DNA of 64,000 nt from CAADGU01 sp964581605. Lineage in GTDB: Bacteria > Chloroflexota > Anaerolineae > Promineifilales > Promineifilaceae. A program made the position numbers and the translations under genes. The notes below the pieces were generated by a model. That model had not been told where the DNA came from. It saw nothing but the letters and a program-made list of their open reading frames with translations, and did not search any database. Below are positions 8,801 through 16,065 of the stretch, piece by piece (the stretch's first letter is position 1; every line of letters begins with the position of its first letter). The stretch is from NCBI GenBank assembly GCA_964581605.1, contig CAZOPF010000007.1, positions 1-64,000 on the forward strand, given 5' to 3'.

Positions 8801-9038
8801 CATAGTCCAACACACTGATGATGTGTGGATGGCGCAGCCCGGCCAGCAGTTGGAACTCTTGCGCCAGCGCCAGGCGACGGGTAAATGCCCCTTCGGGGGC
8901 CAATTCTTCTCGCTCGATCACCCGTTTCAGCGCCACTTCCTGCCCCGCCAGCCGATCCAGGGCACGGTACACCACCCCCATGCCGCCATGACCAATGGGG
9001 TCGCCTAGCTGATAACGGTTTTGCAACAGCGTTGTCAT
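5865..9038 (-). CDS. Ser/Thr protein kinase fused to AAA ATPase and TPR repeats
   Basis: A 1057-residue signalling protein. Residues 8-265 are a Hanks-type kinase: glycine loop GHGGMGVVY, Lys38, catalytic loop HNDLKPAN (Asp135, with Asn in place of the usual Arg), DFG at 152-154 and an APE motif. Residues 285-530 are an AAA_16/STAND-like ATPase with Walker A GGESGVGKS (311-319) and a Walker B-like LLLLEDLQW near 420. Residues of about 690-1010 are consecutive tetratricopeptide repeats of the 40-residue 'Y...A..yh..sL' kind. There is no C-terminal DNA-binding domain, so output is probably by phosphorylation or protein contact. A TATAAT lies only 8 bases before the ATG with no ribosome site, suggesting a leaderless transcript. 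It is divergent from the TPR-like gene at 9242 across a heptamer array. Confidence 0.9.
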   Translation of the reverse strand: MTTLLQNRYQLGDPIGHGGMGVVYRALDRLAGQEVALKRVIEREELAPEGAFTRRLALAQEFQLLAGLRHPHIISVLDYGFDAEGMPFFTMDLLPAAQTIVDAGRSLPLSEQITLIIQMLQALTYLHRRGVLHNDLKPANVLVVDGQVKLLDFGLSAAAGQSSGGAGTWAYMAPEVMRGASTGRNPSSRASDLFAVGVMAYEMVVGQRPFPTIAAALTGEPELAALPDNEALRAVFARLLAREPERRFANAPDAIYALCQATGRTLPPETQAIRESFLQAAQFTGRQAEMARLNGLMEAAIAGQGAAWLIGGESGVGKSRLLHELVAAALVRGMLVLRGQSVREGGGPYALWHTAVRRLILAAPLDDLEARLLTAVVPDLDRLLDRPIAATALDPQTFQKQLPITFTALFRRQRQPVLLLLEDLQWARPESLALLAELAQSAARLPLLILGAYRDDETADLPARMGDLPVLKLGRLRAGEMAQLCQAMLGEAGDHPALLAYLQKESEGNAFFLVELARALAETAGQLDQVNQVALTPGLLTGGVRQLVQQRLARLSGADRAVLRQAAVLGREIDLPLLRMLFPTTDVGGWLNRCADTAVLDVQEDRWRFAHDKLRDGLLADLTAAERRGLHRQAAQAMEAIYTADPHYVTALAYHWRLADEEERERPYAILAGEQALASSAFQEAVGHFERALQLGPGPQELALVQRKLGRSYFGLGDYAAAEGHLQHSLALYEQVADVAGTARVLFHLSNVAHGLGEYERSKEYGRRSLTLARQINDQPGIARALSSLGAAEYRLGENDEALGHHRQSLEMAAEMDDQWLMARCLNSLGNVYYQLGDYEQAAPCYHTALELGQMLNNRRGISMALNNLALIAERQEDYQTARQYHEESLRLKREIGDRAGISISLTNLGVIAYATGDFTGSAVYMREALDICREIGDLYGVALCLSNLGDVETELGRYGAARPLYREALEVSLSIETMPLVLTVFTSALPMFIRQQQVETALTLIGFAQAQPATDGYDQERLAKFLAEIRKMVGMGDEKWLAHGRTLTLAQAQVLL

Positions 9039-9046
9039 GGGGTGAG

Positions 9047-9052
9047 ATTATA
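9047..9052 (-). promoter_or_regulatory. Candidate -10 box for the kinase gene (leaderless start)
   Basis: TATAAT on the minus strand ends 8 bases before the start codon at 9038, so transcription would begin at or within a base or two of the ATG. The nearest -35-like hexamer at 17-19 bases is TTGCAA (9072-9077), supplied by the heptamer array. The TTGACA two bases upstream of TATAAT is too close to pair with it. Confidence 0.4.
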
Positions 9053-9064
9053 CCTGTCAATTGG

Positions 9065-9204
9065 TTGCAGGTTGCAAGTTGCAGGTTGCAAGTTGCAGGT
9101 TGCAAGTTGCAGGTTGCAAGTTGCAGGTTGCAAGTTGCAGGTGGCAAGTGACCGGCCACCTGCCACCTGCCACCTGCCACCTGCCACTTGCCACTTGCCA
9201 CCCA
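9065..9204. repeat. Heptamer array with mirrored complement in a divergent promoter region
   Basis: Eleven tandem heptamers alternate TTGCAGG and TTGCAAG (9065-9141). One degenerate unit (TGGCAAG) and a centre (TGACCGG, 9149-9155) follow, then CCACCTG x4, CCACTTG x2 and CCACCCA (9156-9204). The right half is a 7-bp array of the complementary word, so the ends can pair into a long imperfect hairpin. It fills the space between two divergent genes and supplies -35-like TTGCAA/TTGCCA hexamers to both. Confidence 0.95.
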
Positions 9205-9218
9205 CCTATGGGTATAAT
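9188..9218 (+). promoter_or_regulatory. Candidate promoter for the gene at 9242
   Basis: TATAAT at 9213-9218 with TTGCCA at 9188-9193, spacer 19. The -35 hexamer is part of the heptamer array. A strong AGGAGG ribosome site follows, 7 bases before the ATG. Confidence 0.4.
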
Positions 9219-9241
9219 GGGTGGCGGCAGGAGGAAAAGCC

Positions 9242-10288
9242 ATGAGTGAACAAACTTACCCCGATTATGTGTACCGCATGTTGAGCGAAGCCCGCGCGCT
9301 GTTGGCGGAGGACGATTTCACCAGCCCGGACGCGGCCGCCATCTGTTATGACATTCTGGCCTTGTTCCCGGAGTGCCAGGAGGCCAGTGACCTGGTGCTG
9401 GAAGCGTTTAATGACCCCTGGGTGATTCGGGATAACCGCAAGGCGATTGGCCGCACGATAGATGAGTGGGATGACCGCGCCTGGCAGCAGCGGCGGCGGC
9501 TGGCTTTTTCCTTCCGGGTGATGTGCCGTTGGGAGGGACAATATCGGGAGTACAATGAGGAGATTGACCCGGAGGATGTCTGCCCGTCGGATGTGAAGGA
9601 GATGTTGGAGGAGGGGCGCGACCAACTGCTGCAAGATTATTTGCTGGGGGAGACGCGGGGCAGCGAAGTGGCCTGGCCCATTTTTCAGGAGGCGCTGAAA
9701 CGGACGGCACGGCCGCGAGCGGCGATGTTATGGGTGGCTGATTTGTATGCCGATCAGGGCTTTTTTGTGGAGTCGGTGGAGGTGCTGGAACAGTTATTGG
9801 CCCAATTCCCCAAAGATCAGGAAGCACGCCGCTTTTGGGCGGAGGTGCGCTGGTGGCGGGATCACCAGGAGCAGATTCCCTGGATACCCCCACGCGGGCC
9901 GGGCGACGGCCGTCGCTACCGCCACATGATGCGCCAGATGGACTCGGATTTTGCGGCCGATGAGGAACTGTATATGAGTCCACTGCCCTACATGCCGCCG
10001 GATGCAGACAAGTTACCACCCGATTTTGAGATGCCGCCGCTGGTAGAGGCCGAACTTATAGAGCGGGTGGAAGAGGCACTGGCCGAATTGGAGCCGGTGG
10101 AGATGTCCCAGGCTTCCCGTGTGGATTGGGGCTACCTGGATAAGCTGGAAAGTGGCGATGTCTCCATCAGTGATTTCCCGGAGTGGGTGCAATACCTCCT
10201 GCTGGAAATTGATGACCCGGAGCAGCTGATCTGGCTCAAGCAGTTTTTCTGGCAACGGTTTTCTAATCCACCGCTGGACGAAGATTAG
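9242..10288 (+). CDS. TPR-like protein of unknown function
   Basis: A 348-residue, acidic, probably cytoplasmic protein with no signal peptide or membrane segment. The ATG at 9242 was chosen for the AGGAGG 7 bases upstream. Helical repeats with a TPR flavour occur at residues 10-60 (ALLAEDDFTSPDAAAICYDIL) and about 140-200 (SVEVLEQLLAQFPKDQEARRFW). The C-terminal third is rich in Pro, Met and Glu (MPPDADKLPP, ELEPVEMSQ). I recognise no catalytic motif. It is divergent from the kinase-AAA-TPR gene and lies upstream of another unknown protein and a SpoIIE-type phosphatase on the same strand, so a part in the same signalling circuit is possible but not shown. Confidence 0.7.
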   Translation: MSEQTYPDYVYRMLSEARALLAEDDFTSPDAAAICYDILALFPECQEASDLVLEAFNDPWVIRDNRKAIGRTIDEWDDRAWQQRRRLAFSFRVMCRWEGQYREYNEEIDPEDVCPSDVKEMLEEGRDQLLQDYLLGETRGSEVAWPIFQEALKRTARPRAAMLWVADLYADQGFFVESVEVLEQLLAQFPKDQEARRFWAEVRWWRDHQEQIPWIPPRGPGDGRRYRHMMRQMDSDFAADEELYMSPLPYMPPDADKLPPDFEMPPLVEAELIERVEEALAELEPVEMSQASRVDWGYLDKLESGDVSISDFPEWVQYLLLEIDDPEQLIWLKQFFWQRFSNPPLDED

Positions 10289-10330
10289 AATGGGGATATT
10301 AAGTCATCGTTTGCAAATAAGTTAGCGATT

Positions 10331-10395
10331 GGGTAATTGGGTAATTAAGTAATTGAAGCGGCTAATTACCAAATTACTCAATTACCTAGTTACGG
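10331..10395. repeat. 8-bp word array with mirrored complement
   Basis: GGGTAATT, GGGTAATT, AAGTAATT runs into AATTACC, AAATTACT, CAATTACC on the far side of GAAGCGGC, giving an imperfect inverted repeat in the 173-base gap between two unknown genes. Same design as the array at 9065 but a different word. Confidence 0.8.
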
Positions 10396-10461
10396 CACGG
10401 TTACTAAGATATTGACCACCAATATCCCCCCTATCTCAATAGCTCAATATCTCAACTCCCC

Positions 10462-11511
10462 ATGAACGATACTCCCCTTTCTACCCCAGATGCTCAGGTT
10501 TGTTTTTTACTGGCGTTCCCCACACAAGAGGTTGACCTGACGGGGATTCAAGCGCCACAGCAGCAGTTGAATAAGGCCCCTTATTTCCAGCCGGTTGATC
10601 TGGATGTGCGCTTGTTGGCGGCGACGGCCGTGCAGTTTGAAGGTATTCACATCTCCGTCCAACCCCAGCTTTTTGAAGAAAGTGTCCAACTCATTGAGTG
10701 TCGTTTTCCACTCACCGACATTTTGAGCGGCCCTACCCTGCAACTGGTGGAGCGGCTGAAAGAGTCGCTGCGCACCTTGCTGCTGCCGGCGGCTATCCTG
10801 GACACCGATTTATGGGAAGAATACTTTCTGCTGATGATACAAGACGTAGGGCCAACGCCTGATATGTTTATCAATCAGGCCACGGCCGAACTGGCCGGTC
10901 TGCTACGTTCCCAACGAGAAAAAATGAATCCTGAAGATGCTGCCCGGACGTTGGTTTCGCGGCTGCATTATTCAGAGCGTGATCTGACCATTGTGGATTG
11001 GGAGGGGGGCATTATCATCGCGCCTAACGGGGATTTTCAATCGGATATTGAGGTAGTCAAGGTGGCGATTTACCAGCTTTTGCGTTACCGGATGCTGGAC
11101 AAGCGTATTGACGAAAAATTGGCCTATGTCCGGGAACAATTTGCCAGCGGACGGCCGCGCTTTGTCTTTCCGGTGCAATCTCGCCGCACAGTGCAGCAGG
11201 TTATTCAAGAACGGCTGACGCTGCTGCTGGATTTTGAGCGGGTAGACCAAAAATTGCTGATGATCGGCGACTGGTACACGGCACAGCTATATCGCACGAT
11301 TATTGACGAACTGTATCTGGATGATTGGAAGACAAATGTGAAACAGAAGCTGGAAAATATGGATACGATCTTGCGCGCGGTACAGGACAATTTCACTGTT
11401 TCCTGGGCCTCTTTGTTAGACCTTGTGCAGTTGTTGGGCTGGCTTTTGTTGCTGTTGGGGTATATTTATTTGTTTTATCTGGATACGCGGGCGTATGACA
11501 TTATTCCGTGA
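10462..11511 (+). CDS. Unknown protein with C-terminal membrane anchor
   Basis: A 349-residue protein whose last 35 residues contain one strong hydrophobic helix (LLGWLLLLLGYIYLFYL), preceded by a helical region with a Lys/Glu pattern (VKQKLENMDTILRAVQDNF). The arrangement of Tyr/Trp/Leu-rich helices followed by a terminal membrane segment recalls the DUF155 (Rmd1/Sif2) family, but the resemblance is weak and I would not name it so without a profile search. No ribosome site is visible. The ATG follows a low-complexity array closely. Its position between the TPR-like gene and the SpoIIE-type phosphatase on the same strand suggests a shared regulatory theme. Confidence 0.65.
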   Translation: MNDTPLSTPDAQVCFLLAFPTQEVDLTGIQAPQQQLNKAPYFQPVDLDVRLLAATAVQFEGIHISVQPQLFEESVQLIECRFPLTDILSGPTLQLVERLKESLRTLLLPAAILDTDLWEEYFLLMIQDVGPTPDMFINQATAELAGLLRSQREKMNPEDAARTLVSRLHYSERDLTIVDWEGGIIIAPNGDFQSDIEVVKVAIYQLLRYRMLDKRIDEKLAYVREQFASGRPRFVFPVQSRRTVQQVIQERLTLLLDFERVDQKLLMIGDWYTAQLYRTIIDELYLDDWKTNVKQKLENMDTILRAVQDNFTVSWASLLDLVQLLGWLLLLLGYIYLFYLDTRAYDIIP

Positions 11512-11549
11512 ATGGTGAGAAGTGAATAGTGAACGGTGAATAGTGGGGT

Positions 11550-13613
11550 ATGGAAGAGAATGGTTGGTATAGGTTGACGGTGCGGGTGTGGCCGGAGGTG
11601 GCCGGGTTTGGGCCGGTGGCGCGGTTGCAGGCGGTGATGGCGATGATCCCGCTGCTGTTTTTGTCGCCGCTGGCGGCCGTGTCGCTGTTCTGGCTGGTGG
11701 CGATTACGGATTGGAGCGGGCTGCTGCGGGAGTGGGTGGCTTTTGGGGTGATCACGGCCGTCCTGCTCATCCTCAACTACTACAGCTTTACCCTGCAGTT
11801 GGATTTTGGCAATGACAAAACGGCCATGCTCACCAGTTCGCTGGCGACGATGGTGGTGTGGGCGGTGGTGCTGGTATTGGGGCCTTCCATTTTGTGGACG
11901 GCCGTCATTGTTAACCTCGTCATGTCCATCCAAACTGCCCATACGCTGCGGGTTTACAATGAAAATCCGGTGTGGGCGGCCGCTTCCTTGATGGTGCAGG
12001 AATTGGGTGGCGGTCTGTTTACGGCGCTGTGTGCGGCCGCTATTTACCAGGCGGGTGGCGGCCGCTTCCCGCTTGTTGATTTGAATAGCGAAACGTGGCC
12101 GCCGCTCATTCTCAGTACGGCCGTGATGATTCTGCTGCCGTCTTTGCTGCTGCTGCCCGCCATTATTGAGATGAACCGGCTGGCCGGTCTGGCCGATTGG
12201 CGCGAGAATGCCGTCCGTTTTAGCGGCAGCATGATCTTGCTCTCACTGTTCAGTGTGCCGTTTGGTATTTTGATCGCCTTGTCACTTTCTACGGGTGGGT
12301 TGGATCAATTTATCTTTCTGCTGTTGGGTGTGATTTTAGTGAACTGGCTGATCTATAAATTTAGCCAGGGATTGGAACGGCAGCGGCGGCAAAACCGGGA
12401 ACTGGCCCACATGGAGCGGTTGAGCCAGGCGTTACTGCAATCATCGCCGGATGCGCGGGAACTGGAAAGCATCCTGCAAGAGCATCTACCGGTTTTGTTT
12501 ACGGCCGATCGGGTGGAGGTACGGTTGTTCCCATCGGCTACGGCCGTCTGGCCCACCTTTGCCCTCATCCACCCCGCCCGTACCCGCACGGCAACGGCCG
12601 AACAGTGGGAGCAACTGCGCCAGACGGACCAAAGCAGCCTCACCCTGCCCCATATCGTCCTGCCAGATGAAAGGGGGGTGTATGGGGATGCGATGATGGT
12701 GAAAATACAGGCTAAGAACGGGGCGGGTGGGGAACAGGAGACGGCCGTGTGGGGCGGCATTTACCTTCTGCGCCACCAACTGCGCGGCCAGACGGCTAAT
12801 TCGTTACCTACCTTGCAGGCATTGGCCGCCCAAATTGGGGCCACCCTCTATCGGGCACAGGCTTATGCGGAAACGGTGCAAAACCAGAAAATGAGCCAGG
12901 AAATGGCTTTTGCCGGGCAAATTCAGGCCAGCTTTTTGCCCAAGCAGATTCCCACGGTGAAGGGGTGGGATATGGCGGCTACACTGGTGCCGGCGCGGCA
13001 AACGTCAGGGGATTTTTATGATTTTGTGGAGTTGGGTCACGGCCGTATCGCTTTTGTGGTGGCTGATGTGTCTGATAAAGGGGCCGGGGCCGCCCTCTAC
13101 ATGGCGCTCACCCGCACCCTGCTGCGCACCTGTGCCATGCAGTACCCAGACGCGCCTGCCCGCGCCCTGCAAGCGGCCAATGAGCGCATTTTTGCCGACA
13201 CAGAGTCAGAGCAGTTTGTGACGCTGTTTTATGGAGTGCTGGAAACGGGAAACGGCCGTCTCACCTACGTCAATGCCGGGCACAATCCCGCCTATGTCCA
13301 GGGTCGCCAATCCCTCACACTTGACAAAACCGGCATCCCCTTGGGGATGTATGAAGGGCTGGTGTGGCAGCAAAAGAGCGTATACCTGTCACCTGGTGAT
13401 CTCCTGGTTGCCTACACCGACGGTATACCCGAAGCCATCAATGAGGTTGATGAGGAATTTGGCAGCAAGCGGTTGTTACAAAAGGTTATGGAGGGCAACG
13501 GACATCGTGCAGCCGAGACCATTGCAGCTACGCTCGAATCGGTGCAAACCTTCACCGGCAGCGTGCCCCAGTTTGATGATATGACGCTGGTGGTGATTAA
13601 GCGGTTGATGTAA
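11550..13613 (+). CDS. Membrane-bound SpoIIE/RsbU-type serine phosphatase with GAF-like domain
   Basis: A 687-residue protein. The first 270 residues contain about seven or eight hydrophobic helices. A linker and a GAF-like domain (about 280-440) lead to a PP2C_SIG domain (about 450-685). The phosphatase signature is clear: FAGQIQASFLPKQIP, then SGDFYDF with a metal-binding Asp, VADVSDKGAGAALYMA with two more acidic ligands, and VAYTDGIPEA. Such enzymes dephosphorylate anti-anti-sigma factors in partner-switching pathways. The N-terminal membrane region likely senses a signal. No anti-sigma or STAS gene is adjacent. A REP-like hairpin directly follows the stop and separates this gene from the convergent operon. 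Confidence 0.9.
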   Translation: MEENGWYRLTVRVWPEVAGFGPVARLQAVMAMIPLLFLSPLAAVSLFWLVAITDWSGLLREWVAFGVITAVLLILNYYSFTLQLDFGNDKTAMLTSSLATMVVWAVVLVLGPSILWTAVIVNLVMSIQTAHTLRVYNENPVWAAASLMVQELGGGLFTALCAAAIYQAGGGRFPLVDLNSETWPPLILSTAVMILLPSLLLLPAIIEMNRLAGLADWRENAVRFSGSMILLSLFSVPFGILIALSLSTGGLDQFIFLLLGVILVNWLIYKFSQGLERQRRQNRELAHMERLSQALLQSSPDARELESILQEHLPVLFTADRVEVRLFPSATAVWPTFALIHPARTRTATAEQWEQLRQTDQSSLTLPHIVLPDERGVYGDAMMVKIQAKNGAGGEQETAVWGGIYLLRHQLRGQTANSLPTLQALAAQIGATLYRAQAYAETVQNQKMSQEMAFAGQIQASFLPKQIPTVKGWDMAATLVPARQTSGDFYDFVELGHGRIAFVVADVSDKGAGAALYMALTRTLLRTCAMQYPDAPARALQAANERIFADTESEQFVTLFYGVLETGNGRLTYVNAGHNPAYVQGRQSLTLDKTGIPLGMYEGLVWQQKSVYLSPGDLLVAYTDGIPEAINEVDEEFGSKRLLQKVMEGNGHRAAETIAATLESVQTFTGSVPQFDDMTLVVIKRLM

Positions 13614-13636
13614 CGCGATTTGGCAAATCGCGCTAC
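13614..13636 (-). repeat. GTAG-headed REP-like hairpin, copy 1
   Basis: CGCGATTTG at 13614-13622 pairs with CAAATCGCG at 13624-13632 and is followed at once by CTAC. On the minus strand this reads GTAG plus hairpin, the layout of REP elements mobilised by RAYT transposases. It sits between convergent genes and may also act as a terminator. Confidence 0.75.
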
Positions 13637-14469
13637 ACATTTCCTGCCTGGGGGTGGAGCGTGATGACGGTGATCTCCGGTTTGCAGCGGTAGCGCAGGC
13701 GGATGGCGTTGGTGCCCACGCCACGATTAGTATATTGCACCATCTGGCCGACCTGGTAACGGCCGTTCGGATACCGTTTGAACAATGGCCCCCGCAGTGG
13801 CCCGACTCTGGGCAATACCACCTGGCCACCATGCGAATGGCCGGATAGTTGCAAGGCAAACCGGCCGGTGGCCGCACTGGTGTCGGCAAAATCAGGTTCA
13901 TGTGCCAGCAGAATGGCGGGGCCATCGGGCGGTAAGGCGGCCAGCACCCCTGGCAGGTCGTCCGCTTTAACCGTAATATCATCCAACCCGGCAATATGTA
14001 AGACGGCCGTGCCCCGCCGCAAGGTGTACACACTGTTCTGTAACTCCACCACCCCATGCCCGGCCAACACCTGCCGCACACGGGACACATCCATCCAATG
14101 ATCATGGTTGCCCATAATCGCCAGGATCACATCCTGCGCTTGCAAGCGGCTCAATCCGGCGGCCAGATCATCCAGCACCCCATCCAGCACATAAGAGACA
14201 AAATCGCCAGTGAGGGCAATGGCATCCGGGTTTTGCTCATTCACCAACCCGACAATACCGTGCCAGCGTTCGGCCGTGACCCAGTTGCCCAGGTGAATAT
14301 CGCTCACCTGCACCAGCCGGTAGCCAGCAAATGCGGGGGCCAGGCCGGGGATTTCTACAGTCAGGGGTACAATTTCAAACTGCCCCGGGTTAAACCGCTG
14401 GCGGCCCAACCGCTGCATCAGCCCGGTTTGGGCGCTCTGCATCTTGCCGCGTAAGTAATGTTTGTTCAT
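13633..14469 (-). CDS. Metallophosphoesterase
   Basis: A 278-residue calcineurin-type phosphoesterase of the YkuE/Cdc1-like branch. All metal-binding motifs are present in order: D-x-H (VQVSDIHLGNW), GD (ALTGDFVS), GNHDH (IMGNHDHW), a histidine in LAHEPDF and GHSHGG (LSGHSHGGQV). YkuE-like enzymes act at the membrane, often on phospholipid headgroups or UDP-linked lipids, but the substrate cannot be told from sequence. The ATG at 14469 was preferred over an in-frame TTG at 14517, which would overlap the preceding gene. It begins 14 bases after that gene stops, making it the last gene of a four-gene operon with two cell-wall-type proteins and a Nudix hydrolase. Confidence 0.88.
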   Translation of the reverse strand: MNKHYLRGKMQSAQTGLMQRLGRQRFNPGQFEIVPLTVEIPGLAPAFAGYRLVQVSDIHLGNWVTAERWHGIVGLVNEQNPDAIALTGDFVSYVLDGVLDDLAAGLSRLQAQDVILAIMGNHDHWMDVSRVRQVLAGHGVVELQNSVYTLRRGTAVLHIAGLDDITVKADDLPGVLAALPPDGPAILLAHEPDFADTSAATGRFALQLSGHSHGGQVVLPRVGPLRGPLFKRYPNGRYQVGQMVQYTNRGVGTNAIRLRYRCKPEITVITLHPQAGNV

Positions 14470-14482
14470 AAGGTGCGCTTCG

Positions 14483-16045
14483 TTATGGCGTAGGGGTTGC
14501 TGTTGCTTCAGCTTCAAGGGCCTGAGCAGTGGCGGTAGCCAGGGCAGCTTCTCGTTCTCTGGCCGCCTCTTCTGCCCGCTCTTGCGGATCGCCCAAATAG
14601 GGGTCGGTATAGTTAAAATAGTTGTAAGTCAGGCGGGAGAGTTCCCAAAGAATAGGAAAACTTTGCTCAGAAACAATAAATCCATCCGGTTGATGGAGGT
14701 AGGTGACAATGACGTAATCACCACCTGGCGAGAAAACGATACCAGCATCACCGTGCGTCAGATTATCTCCCCAACCATGTTTGTGGGAAACGGGCACGCC
14801 TTCAGGCACGCCCAGGCGAATGAGGTTGCCTTCGGTATTTTGGACCATCAGGTCAATGATCGCCTGACATTCGGCCGGGGTAATCTCGCCGGGATAGACG
14901 GCTAACAGCGCGCCACCGCCTTTCGAGCAATAATAGAGCATGGAGAGCAATGTGCCTATGTCTTCGGCCGTTGTCTGGCGGGCAGTGTCTGGGTTAGTCA
15001 GGATGTTGGGTTGGGAGTTAGCGGGGGTGACGTAGGTTTCGGGCCGGGTGGGCACAATGGCGGCGTCGTAAGGGATGGCCATGAAGGTATTGACCAGCCC
15101 CAGCCGTTGCATAGATTGGGTCAGCCGGGCCGCACCTTCATAGGTATTGTCTTCGCCGGCGATGATGTGCAGCAGGAGGTTGGCGCCGTAGTTGGAGGAA
15201 CGCACGGCCGTGTCGTAAAACAACCCCTGCACAAACTCATCCGGCGGTTCGTCCAGGGCACGGTATGCTTCAATAAAAATGGCAATCTTCAAAATACTCA
15301 GGCCAGACATGACCACGTCGGCATTGATGCCTACCTCTTCGCCGGTCTGCAAATCCATAATAAAAACTGCACCCATCATACCTTCCGCATTGGTCAGTTC
15401 CCGACGCAATTGCTCTTCCAGTACATGGATGTTCAATTCTTCTGGCTCTTGGGTGATCAGCACCAGATTGACCTGGCGTTCTTCGGGTTTTGCCTGGAAG
15501 AGTGCTTTCTCTGCCAATGGCAGGCTGGCTTCAATATCGGTGACATAGCCCGGTTCGCCGGGTTTATAATCTCCTTCGGCTACCAATAGTTGTGGCAGCG
15601 TGGCTGGTTTATCCAGGTAGGCAGCCACATTTTCTAGCTGAATACGCAATGCGGCTTGATCATAGGTGGCTTGCAATTGAATAGCCGCAGGTTCAAGCGA
15701 GCGTCCCAACACATATTGCACGTACCCTTGCCAGAAGGTTTGCCTGTCTCTGTAAGCATCTGCTTCGGCCAACATGGGTTCCAGATTGAGGGCAAATCCG
15801 ACTTCGGCCGGGTTGATGGCTATTTGCTCTGTTTGATGATGCAACACCAGGGGCATGCTATAGGCTTGCTGTATTTGGGCGGCCGCTTCTTCACGATTGA
15901 GGCCGCTGACATCCACATCAGCAATAGTCATGCCGGGCGGCATTTGATCACGCGCCAGCCAGAATTGCAGCGCCTGGTAGCCGAGAAAAAGCAGCACCAG
16001 GATAAGTAAGATTCCTGTCAGGAGTTTCTGAATGGACTTAAGCAT
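14483..16045 (-). CDS. Membrane-anchored serine beta-lactamase-like protein with VanW-type PG-binding domain
   Basis: About 520 residues. An N-terminal membrane helix (LLTGILLILVLLFLGYQAL) is followed by the 'dVsGlnreeA...' motif of peptidoglycan-binding_4 domains found before VanW (residues 35-150). A class A beta-lactamase-like domain follows from about residue 205. The active-site SxxK is present as SILK (Ser250, Lys253), the SDN-like triad is SSN in VRSSNYG, and the KTG position reads KHG (SHKHGW). A general-base Glu as in true class A beta-lactamases is not evident, so a peptidase or wall-binding role is more likely than antibiotic hydrolysis. An acidic Ala-rich tail ends in TPTP. It is the tandem paralogue of the gene at 16066, which has lost the active-site serine. 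The ATG at 16045 was preferred to a TTG at 16069. Confidence 0.8.
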   Translation of the reverse strand: MLKSIQKLLTGILLILVLLFLGYQALQFWLARDQMPPGMTIADVDVSGLNREEAAAQIQQAYSMPLVLHHQTEQIAINPAEVGFALNLEPMLAEADAYRDRQTFWQGYVQYVLGRSLEPAAIQLQATYDQAALRIQLENVAAYLDKPATLPQLLVAEGDYKPGEPGYVTDIEASLPLAEKALFQAKPEERQVNLVLITQEPEELNIHVLEEQLRRELTNAEGMMGAVFIMDLQTGEEVGINADVVMSGLSILKIAIFIEAYRALDEPPDEFVQGLFYDTAVRSSNYGANLLLHIIAGEDNTYEGAARLTQSMQRLGLVNTFMAIPYDAAIVPTRPETYVTPANSQPNILTNPDTARQTTAEDIGTLLSMLYYCSKGGGALLAVYPGEITPAECQAIIDLMVQNTEGNLIRLGVPEGVPVSHKHGWGDNLTHGDAGIVFSPGGDYVIVTYLHQPDGFIVSEQSFPILWELSRLTYNYFNYTDPYLGDPQERAEEAAREREAALATATAQALEAEATATPTP

Positions 16046-16065
16046 ATGAAAAATTGACACCCTTA

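Noticed and set aside
9047..9060. TTGACA followed by TATAAT as a full promoter for the kinase gene
   Set aside because: Only two bases separate the hexamers, far from the needed spacing of about 17; the TATAAT alone was kept as a candidate.
9065..9204. CRISPR array
   Set aside because: The units are 7 bp with no unique spacers, and there are no cas genes.
14470..14517. N-terminal extension of the metallophosphoesterase from a TTG at 14517
   Set aside because: It would overlap the preceding gene, and the ATG at 14469 fits the family start better.
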